Source of the DNA: Pontederia crassipes
Lineage: Eukaryota > Streptophyta > Magnoliopsida > Commelinales > Pontederiaceae
Direction: 5' to 3'
Assembly (NCBI GenBank): GCA_030549335.1
Contig: CM060196.1
Coordinates: 14,957,501-15,021,500, forward strand
DNA length: 64,000 bases
Shown here: piece by piece, positions 1 through 12,800 of the stretch
How positions within the stretch are numbered: position 1 is the first letter of the stretch
Layout of the letters: each line of letters opens with the position of its first letter
Translations under genes and position numbers: made by a program
The notes under the pieces: model-generated
What the model saw: the letters and a program-made list of their open reading frames with translations, nothing else
What the model was told of the DNA's origin: nothing
Databases searched by the model: none

Positions 1-261
1 TCCTGAATGTTTGTTTAAACTTTCTTGAGAAGCCGGAATGCTTAAATTGAGCTTGAGTAAACTAAACAACAGTAGCATTGCATGCCATAAGATATCATAT
101 TGTTCACACATTCTTAACAGTTGTTCCTCCAACTTGTTGCTCAAAGCAAAAAGACAAAGGAGCCATCATCTTGCCGACATGTATGATTATCTGATATTGT
201 CAGCTTACTATTGGCACAAATTCGAGGGAATACAGTGTAGATTTCTACACAAGGAACCACC

Positions 262-345
262 TTTTTTTTTAAACGAGAAAGGACAACTAGCAAGAAGGTA
301 GTCATCCAGAAGTTCCATTAATAATATTGTGAGTTACAAAATAAG
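262..345 (-). mobile_element. L1-type LINE 3' end (stem-loop plus poly(A))
   Basis: The minus strand reads GGATGACTACCTTCTTGCTA then GTTGTCCTTTCTCG and an A tract. This is the terminal stem-loop of the poly(A) LINE family, in the intron after EF-G exon 14. Its 5' limit is unclear and may reach about 540. Confidence 0.65.
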
Positions 346-570
346 TTTGATAGAAAGGCCAACAGAAGGCCATGAAAACATCGAAAACATCACACTACTC
401 AATATCAAAGATGGCATCATTATTCCGTGCACTGATAACCATTCACGCTCTTGCAGCCCCGTTGACGTCGCAACAAAAAATAGGCAATGAAACCAAGTTG
501 GCATGAGCCACACGGTCATCCCATAAAACGAAAACTCTCACCTTATTTTGGTGTATTTAGCAAATCCTAG

Positions 571-743
571 CCCGCCTATGTTTTATAGCCGGTCCCAAGC
601 CCGGATAAAGGAGGAGGGTTGTGTTAGGCCCCGACAGCCAGCGTAAAACCCTATCGAATCTCATGAACATGGATCAACGAATGCGTCGTATGATCCATGT
701 AGCCGACCCCACCTAGTGGGATAAGGCTTTGTTGTTGTTGTTG
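571..743 (+). mobile_element. Au-like SINE with target-site duplication
   Basis: A 173-bp copy starting CCGCCTATGTTTTATAGCCG and ending in (TTG)n. It is flanked by the 13-bp repeat TAGCAAATCCTAG at 558-570 and 744-756. It lies downstream of EF-G exon 14, in the intron that follows that exon. It contains the CATGGATCA/TGATCCATG inverted repeat and the CCCACCTAGTGGG hairpin shared by the family. Confidence 0.85.
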
Positions 744-873
744 TAGCAAATCCTAGGGCAAAAAATACCTAGAATGCTTACTACGGTTCTTGGGATTCAA
801 AGAGGCCAAAGACCAAATGTATTGCATTATGGACAAACCATAATGAAAGTGAAAGAACATAACATATCCTTAC

Positions 874-3800
874 CCAACAACTCGTCCATATTGACCTTGA
901 CCGCCACTTTGCTTTTTGTGCAGATAATCAAATTCCGCACGTTGAGTCACAGTCTCACGAAAATTAACACGAGGTTTTCCAACCTTTGCATCAACCTGCA
1001 TATATAGATACAAATAAACCATAGTGAACATAAAATAAAGTTCTGATGTGTAAAACAAAATGACAAATTTATTTTTTGTTACTACAGCACCTCTTTTTTT
1101 TCTGAAGGAAGAGCACACTTTAGATGTTATTATTTTTTAGGGGAAATTTAGGTGTTATATTAATAGAGTTTTTTTTAGGGGTAGAAGGATAACTACATAG
1201 GCTAGCCAACTAAGGACACTTGAGAGATATGCAACAACAACAACAACAAAGCCTTATCCCACTAGGTGGAGTCGGCTACATGGATCATACGACGCCATTC
1301 CGCTCTATTAGTAACCAAACCTTTCGGTATATTATTCACCAATAGATCTTGCTCTATTAGTTCGATAATGAATATAAGAATTTTTTTTTATGATAATACA
1401 TATACAATCAAAAAGAAAAAATACAGAGATCAAGCAAAAAGCCACAGAAAATCCTCGATAATGAATCTGTTGTCGATGCATCATCACTTCCCTCTGAAAA
1501 TAGTGAGATTCTATTATTATAGAGTTCTTTCATTTACCTTGTATTCTCTTTTGATGCGCTCAACATAAATATCTAAATGAAGCTCTCCCATGCCAGAAAT
1601 AATTGTCTGCAAACAATATTGTCAAGTGTACTTAAAATATATCAAATCAAGGTACAGAATGAGTTTCAAGTGTGAACTACTGTTACCTGCCCACTCTCAG
1701 GATCCATCCCAACACGAAATGTTGGATCTTCTTTTTGGAAACGATTTAGTGCCTTTGAAAACTGACATAAAAAGGAATATTAAGGCAACTAAAGAAACAA
1801 GACCAAACAAAAAAAATGTTGTTGCAGAATTACTTGTCCGCCAGAATCCTTGGATACAGGTGAAACAGCCAAGGACATCACTGGTTCCGGAACATTCATA
1901 GAAGTCATAGTATACCTAACTGAACCATCAGTAAATGTATCACCTGGTGAAAGGGACATACAGACAATGAGTTCAAAGAAGAAAAGAGAACCGATGGTGA
2001 AAGAATAATGGAAACAGGTATTCAGAGCCAAACGGGAAAAGAAGCCAAGTAGCTTACCAGATGCACAATCAACGCCAAAAACGGCAACAATCTGCCCAGC
2101 GTGAGCCTGCTGAATATCCTGAGAATACAAACAAAATCATTGATCAGCTTTAAAGCTAATATTTCTTTTAAAATTTTATGCATAGCAGTAAGAGCCAGCA
2201 ACCGTAGCACTTTACACATGATAGGAGGCAGACTAACCTCCATTTCATCGGAATGCATCCGCACCAAACGTGGAACCTGCAACAAGAACAATTTACTTAA
2301 TTAGATTCTATTAGTAAGATTGTCATTTCCATTTTCAATTAACCATACAGATTTGAGAATGAGAAACTATTAAAATTGGCATTTTCGAATGTCTTCTTTG
2401 TTAAACTGAATTAGCCCTAAACTTCTACGAGAAAAGAAATATGGAATATTTCTAATTGCACAAAAGTCAGTACTTGTGACCAGCAAGCATAGGGTATGTT
2501 TTTCTAAGCAATTGACATTTCCAGGAAATAAATTAGAACGCTAATTCCTTTCAAGTGCTTGATCCCATGATAAAAAGTAGGGTTGACACAAGGGAAGACT
2601 CGGATTTGGAGAGCTGATCATTTCTCTGTCTGAACAGTTTATAAAACTCTGGATCTAGAGAGCTTCACCACAGATGAAGAGCTTAAAAGAGACAGTCGGC
2701 TCCTTTGGGGCATTAAAGTTCCTATGCGTATTCGGGTATTTGCATGGCTATTGAGGAGAAACAAGCTTCCTACTCAGAAGTACAGAATGAAATGGGCCAC
2801 AAGAATGAACACCGCTTGTGTCTTCTGCGATAACAACATGGAGGATATAGATCAACTTTTTTTCAACAGCCCAATAGCACGAAGGACATGGAAGGATTTT
2901 GGATGTGATTGGCTGGATGTGAGCTCTGTGATAGCATTCTGGCGATCATTTAGACAAGGCGGACATGGTAACAATTTACACGTATATGTATCAAAAAGAC
3001 AACGAATTAGAACAATTGCAGTTTTATGGGCGATATGGCGACAACGAAATGATTGCATTTTCAAGGGAGAAAAGTGTTATGTTGATAACATTCTAATAGC
3101 AGCTAGAAACTTGGCGTGTGAGTGGGCGAGATTATAAGATATGTTGTAATAGATACAAGTTTTTATAATGAATAAAAAATGGATGTGGGCACCTGGCTCA
3201 CATCCTTTATCTTCTCAAAAAAAAAGTAGGGTTGAAACAACTCAAACTTCCAAAAATTATCAACATAACAATTATCATGACTTGACAAAACACTTCTTAG
3301 GAAAAGGATTTGTCATTTCCTTGAGTAATAGAAATGGCTGCTTATTTAGAGGGGAAAGATGTTACACTGAAAATATTTTATCTACAGCGGCTAAGTTGAT
3401 GAAGGATTGGACAAATTTTTTTTTTCTATCCCTGTAAATTGTTTATGTACAGTGTGACTTTTTTAAAATAAAATTGGATGAATGCAATCCTTTATCCTCT
3501 CAAAAAAAAATGCGTAGAGGATAAAGATAGGGATATCCTGACCCACCTAAAAGAATACAGAAATTATACCTAACCAGATCAGTAACATTAAGATAGGGAT
3601 GAAAAGATATAATGATGATCATCTTATCCGGATCAATAGAACATTTTAAGTTTTTTTTTTTTAATTTAACATTTTAAGTTACTAATAGAGCGGAATGGCG
3701 TCGTATGATCCATGTAGCCGACCCCACCTAGTGGGATAAGGCTTTGTTGTTGTTGTTGTTGTAACATTTTAAGTTATTAAGATACAAGTTCGCCAAGCTG

Positions 3801-6800
3801 GATTTTTTACTAGAAGATACAAATTCTTGTTATTCAGATCTAAGTACACCCAAAGGTGTAGTCATCAGAATAGGTTTTATTTCTCGTGAAAAAAAAAAGA
3901 GTTGGTTTTATTGGCTTCAACATAGACATCAGAAGAAAATAAAAGAGACAGCTAGAAATGTAAAGAGTACTTTTTTAAAATGAATTAAGTCAAAAAAGTA
4001 CTTCAAGGAACGGAACAGGTTCAATAACTGAAGCATTAAGAGTACTTCAAGGTAAAGGTTCCATAAGTGAAGCATTAGTTATTCTTCCAAGAACAGAAAA
4101 CGATGCCGATGACCTAATAATATTTGTGGGTTGGAGTATCAATCCAAAAACTAAAACTTTGTTAATTTACTTGAATCATATAGCAAATATTCAGTCAAAG
4201 AAGATACATCAAGTTACTGTCAAAAATGGGAATAGGCACCAAGATTGTAATGGACCCTAGAGACCAAGATTTAAGAAGTTAAGATTGCTCATTAACAGGA
4301 TATTGTTTTTCTCAAGTGTATGGAAAATCTTACTTTAACCTTCTTCCCTGTGTTTGCATTAATTATGAAGTCACCTTTCCGAATAACACCTTCATATACT
4401 CTGTCAAAAGATAAGACAGAAAACTGTGAGTTGTTTCTCATAATCTGCCTCATTAAGATAATTAGAAACAAAAAATGAAACAGGTAGAATTAAATTGGTA
4501 TGACTCAGACCAGGAAATACCTTAAGTAAGTCAACTGACCAAAACGTCCTTCTTCCAGTTTGAAAGCTAAAGCAACGAGGGGTCCATCTGGATTTCCAGA
4601 TAACAAGACCTGAAAACACCAATCAAACAGAAAAAGGTTGGATTCCTTCAGAAAATAAACAATAAAAATTTCTGAACAAGTGTGGTCATGCAACTTTATT
4701 ATTCCCCCACGTGTGGCGTGAGTTGTATTGCTTCAATCATCTCATACCTGTGTGGATCAGCAAAGATTCTTCTAAGTCGCTGGCAATGAAGCAATACAAC
4801 TCATGCCACAACAACAACAACAACAACAGCAACAAAGCCTTATCCCACTAGGTGGGGTCGGCTACATGGATCATACGACGCCATTCCGCTCTATTAGTAA
4901 CCAAACCTTTCGGTATATTATTCACCAATAGATCTTGCTCTATTAGTTCGCCAAGTGTCCGCCTTGGTCTCCCTCTCCCTTTTTTAATCGGACTCCAGAT
5001 TATTTGATCTACTCTTCTTACTGGCACATCTAATGGTCTTCTCTGAACATGACCAAACCATCTCAAGCGATTCTCTACCATTTTCTCACTAATAGGAGCC
5101 ACTCCGACTCGTTCACGTATATGGTCATGCCACACATGGCTTTAATATTTCTGGATGACTACAACAACTTGGTAAACATCCTTTTCGTTCTCAGAAAAAC
5201 TTCTTTTCCCAAACAATAGGTGGATAATTGAAGTGAATATATACATCTATATTTCTTTTTTGAGAGGGACATACATCTATATATACATATATATTATAGT
5301 ACCTTCTCTTCAGATTTGTTTTGGTCAAGAGCATAGTTTTCGACTTCAATAGGACATGGCAAATAATTGATAACTCCATCCAGAAGAGGCTGTACCCCCT
5401 GTAAATATTAATTGGAAAAGGTCAACAATGCATATCATATATTGGCTGCATAATGAATGAGAAAATTTTCTCCCATCAAACAAAGAATTGACAAACAGAA
5501 ATTTCACAATATTAAGTGAGCAAGGTAAAATGAGGCCAAGTTTACATGGTGCATCTCTACCATATATGTTATAATCACAACTTATCCAGCCTAAAGTTTA
5601 AAAATGACAATTTCTTGAGAGGAATTTTTATGTTGAGAATTAAGATTAAAGATTAACTTAGGTGGCAACAATTATGAAAATATAATATTAAGGTGATGAC
5701 ATGTAGACATAATAGTATGCCAAATAATAATTAAGTTTATCATCACGAAAAAATTCTCTATTTTTATTTGGAGATCCGTGTAACACGATTTCCATATAAA
5801 GTCAAGGTTTTATGTCAGATATGTTGATTGGATCTGTTACAAAACTCCAGAACTTGAATAAAACAAACATTCCATGAACCATAGATTTCCTACATGCACA
5901 CTCTGAGATTATTCATGTCTCTGTCTTAGGATCATATTGCATGCACTTGGTTCATCTATTCATTATATTGATAATGGCTTGCAATCTCTCAGCAACTAAG
6001 CATTGCTGCATGCATTTCACATGCCTTACTCATTTAAGACATCAAGTGACTTGATTCCAGCTAGATTTTGGAGTTAGTAAGACAATGCCATCTGGAAATA
6101 CCGTAAATAGAATCATCCAATACTCCACATAGGTCAACATTTATTTCAAGATACATGTCAATATTATTAATGGAATTTCTGGATGACTACCTTCTTGCTA
6201 GTCATCCTTTCTCGTTTCAAAAAAAGATACATGTCTTTGTCAATGCAACATAGAATAACTCAAATTTTAAAAACAGCAGAGGAAAAAACATGCCCCAAAG
6301 ATAAGCCTGTTGTAAGAGAAATTATAAAATTATTTTAAAGGTTTGACTTTTTTTAGGAGATTTAAAGCTTTGACATGTTTAATCATCTTTTTCGCCTCTT
6401 AAAAAAATGGAACTTGAGCAACATAGCAGGTACCTTATTTTTGAATGCGCTCCCCATGTAAACTGGAACAAATTTGCGTGCTACTGTGGCCCTTCGAATT
6501 GCCATCTGGTCACAGGGATATCAACATAGTAAAAGAACAACAAAAGATTAAAAATCTTCCAAGAGTTATATACAAACACAGGTTGAGATAGCTAAATTTC
6601 AAAAGAAAAGGATTGTAGCTTTTCACAAGATTTTTCTTTGCATTTCAAGATTGATAATAGGGGCAAGGTGTACAACATTCTCCATATAATGCCTATCCCC
6701 AAAACGTTAACCGCCGCACTGAATCCATAACATTCTATAACAGATGCCAAAGAAAATGCAAGTTCATGCTATTACGAGGGTAAAGTTCTATGACAACCCT

Positions 6801-9800
6801 CCTGGCTATAGAATAAAATATTGCATCATCATAGGAAGAACCACATTGCATTAAAGAAAATTCTTCCACAGTTTTGCTGATTATCATACTTAAGGATATC
6901 TTAATTTTCACATTATTCACATTTGAGTCTCATGCATTCTTACGAATTCTCCAACAATATATGATTCAACACCAAATTAGTTGACACAGGGCAACCTGCA
7001 AAATAAGTGCTACTTTACATACAACAACAACAACAAAGCCTTATCCCACTAGGTGGGGTCGGCTACATGGATCATACGACGCCATTCGTTGATCCATGTT
7101 CATGAGATTCGACAGTCAACAGAGGTGCACCACGACAAAAAAATAAATTAATTTCAAGGTGGTAAGCATACAGTCAACAGAGGTGGACATATCAGGTGCA
7201 CATCTTTGGAGACTGTTTAAGGCGTCAACTGCACACAGAAGCCGTGGTTGGAGGCACTTGCTGAGGATAGCTTTGGCGGCCACATAGGCAATATGGCTGC
7301 AGCCAACCATACCACTCCCTCCCTCCCTCCCTCCCTCCCACACAGAAGCCATGGTTGGAGGCACTTGCTGAGGATAGCTTTGGCGGCCACATAGGGAATA
7401 TGGCTGCAGCCAACCATACCACTCCCTCCCTCCCTCCCTCCCTCCCTCTGAGGGCAACATTTCTCTTTTTGAGCAGTGAGTGCAGGATTGGAGAGTGTGA
7501 ACAGGTTCCATGCCCTCTCGAGTTTTTGAGTCGCTCTTCTTACTCACTTGTATATTTCATAGATTTCAATTTTCATAAAGGCAGCCTTGATGGCTACTCA
7601 ACCACAGTGGCCATCTTTTTCCTCTTCAAGAAAAAAAGAAATTTCAAGGTGACTCGGAAGCAATGTGACAGACATTCCAAGGTTTGGCGCATTAGAGACA
7701 GAGGTGGAGAGCGCCACTGGCGACTTTTTTGGCCGGTGCCCGGGCCATTTGGCTCCAGCGCAATCGGGTCATTTTTGTAGGGAAAGATGTCAGCCTCAAC
7801 ATATTTGTACACCATATATCCTTTCTTATTTGGGAGTGGATTTTTGGCTAACCGAGATACTTTTCATCTGTTTGCTGCTCTCTCTTTGAGAGCTTACACT
7901 TGTATGACAACCACAACTCTGGTGGTCATCCTTTTTCTACTAAAAAAAAGGATTCGGGCTATATGGATGCAGCGAAATGACACTCTTTTTCATGGTGGGC
8001 GTGCCTACGTTGACAACATCAGGAACCATGCGAAGGTCATTTTTGGAGATTGGAAAATGTGCTGATTTTTTGGGCTGCCATCCCTGTTTTTCTCTGCTTT
8101 TTGTTTGTAATCCAAATGCTGGGTTTCTCCAGACCCGTTTGTTTTATTCTTTTGTAATTTTTCCTAAAATTAATGAAACTCTGGATGACCACCACCTTGC
8201 TGGTTGTCCTCAAGGTCATTGATATATAATGTCACGTTTTAGGGATAGTAAGGAAGGATGCTGCAAGCAAGACCATTGATGTCCTTTATAATTCGAGGTC
8301 TTAAATAATTATTTTATCATATTTACTTAATGCATAGGCTCTTCGAGTTCATGATACAAGTTTTTTTTTTTTTGAGAAGAAAAAGGATGACTACCGAGTT
8401 TGGTTGTCATCCGGGTATATATATCACTGAAAGACATGTCATGTACATGAGGTACGCTCTCCATAGGAGAGCGGCAAAAGCAAGGGAGTACTAGTACTAG
8501 GTAAAACCCCACTCCCAAAGAAGACAAAAAATGTGATGTACAATATTATCCACCTGACACCCCTCGTCACAAAAAATAACTCGGTTGCGCTATAGCCAAA
8601 TGGCCCAGGCACCAGCCAAAAAGGTCGCCAATGTAACTCTCCAACACTGTCTCTGTCTGCCCAGTCCCCTCAAAATCTGTCAAAAATCCTCAAGTGCCAG
8701 AGATATAATATCAACAATGCTCGTCATGATACAAGTTAATGATTGGAGATTATAGAACATCAAATCAATTTTCATAATCTCTTGAACTTCACAGTCACAG
8801 TTGCCAAATAATTCAAGCACGCTATAGAATGATATGACTGTAAATGCATCAAAGCCGATGCAAGAACAAAGAAATTATGATCTCATAAACAAATGAAAAG
8901 GATACTGAAAACATTCTTATTTGCAGAGGAAGTGAGTGCATGAAAGATTACTGAGGAGTTTACTAATGCACTCCTCTCAAAAAAAGTTTAGGAATGCATT
9001 ATCCAAGTAAATCTACATTTAAAATTACAATAAATTTTGGCGTGCTTGATAAATGTGGCTTTGAAGTACTTGATAGGAAAAACCATCCAATTTTTTGTTT
9101 CAATTTAATTCATATCCCACACTTAATTGTGAACTTTGGAAGGCATTTTTAAAATATCAAATACAGGCAAACACAGCTCTGGCAGAGAAAGATGAGCATG
9201 AACAACATATTCATTCTAAAATTTCTAGCCATCATGGAAATGACATTCAAGTCAACTCTAATGTTTGACATATGACTATAAGCCTTAAAAGACTTTTTTT
9301 CTATTTTGAGAAGGTATACACTTGCGGATGCATGCGCTGCTGAGCTCCACACCCCGATTGGCTCTTTACCGATCACCAATTTGGGACTTCCTCTCTCGGA
9401 CCGACACATTGGTTCTCGAGGGTGGACACCTGTTGTGGAGAGACTGGAGCACAAGCTGCAGGGCTGGAGTTCGAGACTACTTTCACGTTGGGGCCGATTG
9501 GTTCTTCTTCGTTCGGTGCTATCTGCCCTACCGATATATTACATGTCAGTTCTTCAGATGCCTGGACAGATTTAGAGGCGGATTGACTCCTTACGGAGCA
9601 GGTTTTTTTGGCAGAGGAGCACCCCAGATCAACGCTCCATTCACCTTGTATCCTGGCAGACTATTTGCCGCCCCACCTCTTGGGGTGGCCTCGGTGTCCG
9701 CGACCTTCGGTTCACCAACTGGGCCCTCCTGGCTCGGTGGGTTGGGAGGATCATGGGACCCCGGAACAGCTTATGACGGGCAGTTTTCTTTACATGTTAT

Positions 9801-12800
9801 GGTCAGGACCTCTCATGGGATTCTTGCGCTATTCTCCCCCGGGGGGCATCCGCGTTTTGGCGAGGGGTTGCTACTCTCCTTCCATTGATCCGCCCGTTCA
9901 TGGTCCCCTCTTTAGGCTCAGGTGAGGTTTTCTCCTTTTGGCATCATGATTGGCTGCCGGGGGACCCTTGGCGGCATCTTTCCCCCGTCTACTAGCCCTC
10001 GCAGCCCATTCGGACTCATCAGTTGCAGTGGCATGGTCGGAAGCCGGTGGTGCTAGCACCGGTTCCTGGACTCCATCCTTTAGATCAGCTCTTTCCGAGA
10101 GGCGCATATCGGAGCTCATGGCCCTCCACCAGCGGCTTGCTCCCATTCGGCCGGATCCACACCAGGCAGACGGATGGGTATGGTTATCTGAGTCTTTCAC
10201 TGCTCGTAGTATCTATCTCCGCTTTTTGCCAGCCACCTCGATCTCAGACTTTACTCTTATATGGCGCACCCAGGTGCCGCTTAAAGTCAAGATATTTGCT
10301 TGGCTTATGCGGCACGACAGGATCCTCACCAGACAGTTCAGGGCGAGATGGGCACCCAATGATGACACATCCTGTGTACTATGCGGAGAGGCGGAGGAGG
10401 ACATCTCACACTTATTTTTTGGCTGCATTGTGTCACGCGAGGTCTGGTCACGACTGGCCTTGGTTGGAGGCCCTTTCCACTCATCAGAGGCTTTTTGGCA
10501 GTTCCTTAGACTCCATGGCGGACGGAGTATGCGCCGGAGAGTTTTGCTAGCTACTTTCCTTGCCGGTGCATGGGCTATTTGGCTCCAGCGCAACCGAATT
10601 ATTTTTGGTGGGGAGAGATGTTAGGTCGATGGTATTGTACACCACTTCGCTTTCCTTCGCCGTGAGTGGGGTTTTGGATAGTGGCTGTACTTTTGACCTT
10701 TTTTTTTTGGTGCCCTCGCCTTGAGGGCTTACACTTGTACATTTCCACATCATAGTTATATATATATATTCACGGATGACACCCTAACTTGGTGATCATC
10801 CTTCTTCTCAAAAAAAAGAAGGTATACACTGTAAAAGTTAAACTCGGACATGGTTGTGAAGTAATAATATAATGATAAACAAAGCATAGAAGGCTTCAGA
10901 GTTTGAAGACAACATATTTCAAGGTACCTTGAGGTCAGCCGAGGATATAGGCTCATCACTGAGAAAAGCTTCGGCAAGATTATCGTCTACTTCAGAAACA
11001 GCTTCAATAAGTTCACGTCTCTTCTCTGCTACAAGTTCTTCCAGATTCTGGGGGACGTCAGCAGTCACGACCTTCTCGCTGAAAAGGAAACAAAATGTCC
11101 ATTAATTTGTCATCAAGAATATTCATACAGATTTAGCAAAATCATAGTATGACAAATCAAAGCATTAGCCCACCCGCTGGAACCATGGAAATAATATGCT
11201 TTCAACTCAACAAGATCAACAAGACCCTGAAATTCCTCCTCCAAACCAATTGGGACTTGCACAGCCGCACTATGATGTCGGAGCTTGGATCTTGCCTGAA
11301 AAAAATCTTCATCAGAAATATTCTTTTTTGAGAAATATTATTGCTGAGACATTAATGGTTTTCCCATGGGTAAACACCGAACAAGATACAACTAAAAGGA
11401 TTATAGAAAACAAACTTATATCAGTAAATGGAATTATATTCTGCAGAGTACTATTCTGATTACAAGAAGACTGCCTAATTTGGTCTTGGTACAGGATTAC
11501 TGTGACATTCGCCGAGTGTGAATTTTCGAACCACAAGAAGGAACATAATAACACAACAAAGAAGAGAGGGGAAATAACCTGTTCAACTGCTACACGCAGA
11601 GTGAAAGAAGAAATTATTGAAAGTCACATAACCATCGAGAAAAACGAAACATTTATTACTAGTAAGTTTAAAAATATAGCACAAATTTAGTATATACACA
11701 GCAAGTGTCACTCCAGTGATCCTCCATTCCAACACATGGGGGCATCATAATTCTATATTTTTTGTGCAGAGAGATGCTACCTGGAAAACATTGTCTACCA
11801 TGCCCAAAACCTTGTTAGCAGGGAGCATTTTAACTAGTGTATTTGCTGCTTTGATGGCCTAAATGTATATTTTACATCTTTATTGCTAATTACTAAAGGG
11901 CATTAAGATTTTGTAGCCATCCTGTTCACTTTCAATACAAAAAGAAAGGAAAAAATTATGCAGCCTACCTGATTGAGAACCTTCCAAGGGTCCGCTCCCA
12001 TGCGATCCAACTTATTAATGAATGCAAGTCTAGGAACCTCGTATCTCCTCATCTGGCGATCAACAGTAATGGATTGACTCTGTACTCCTCCAACACTACA
12101 GAGTACAAGAATAGCTCCATCAAGTACACGCAAGGCCCTTTCGACCTCAATGGTGAAATCAACATGGCCAGGAGTATCGATTATATTAACCTGCACCACA
12201 TTAGAATGATATCAGTAATATCTCCATCAAAACTTTATATTCCACTTCTTCAAAAGAAGTTTCTATTCCATCATACAATTAGAGTTCTTAGTGATTACAA
12301 TGTTTTTTAAAAAAATCAATTATCTAAAGAAAGTCATATACTTGCGGTAATGCTTATCATTACTTGATTTCCCAATATCTTTCTTTTAAAGGGGGTCTTG
12401 CCTTTCTCCTGTAGAAGATAGGTAACTTTAATTTTTGACGGTTTTCAATTATAGAAACTTCGTATGCATTTTCAAAATGTGCATTAATGCAGCACTGTTA
12501 TTTTCTCAAGCTACGGTGTTACTACCATCTCAAAATTTAGCAGTGAAAATTTGATATTTAGCAGGTAAGCTAACAAAGATTGATCTTTTAAAAGAAAATT
12601 ACAAGCCATCATCAGTCCAGATCAAAAAAATTCATATTTCATTTACCGGGTATCCGTTCCAGGTGCAGTAGGTAGCGGCGGACTGGATGGTGATCCCCTT
12701 CTCCCTCTCCAGGTCCATGGAGTCCATCTTGGCCCCCACGCCATCGCGCCCACGGACTTCATGGATCTCGTGGATCCTGCCGGTGTAGTAGAGGACCCGC

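Noticed and set aside
7225-7547. Repeated protein [20 protein letters not shown] on the minus strand
   Set aside because: It is only the translation of the 107-bp tandem DNA repeat inside a retro-insertion.
10213-10593. Minus-strand frame opposite the LINE zf-RVT domain
   Set aside because: Shadow of the GC-rich LINE coding strand.
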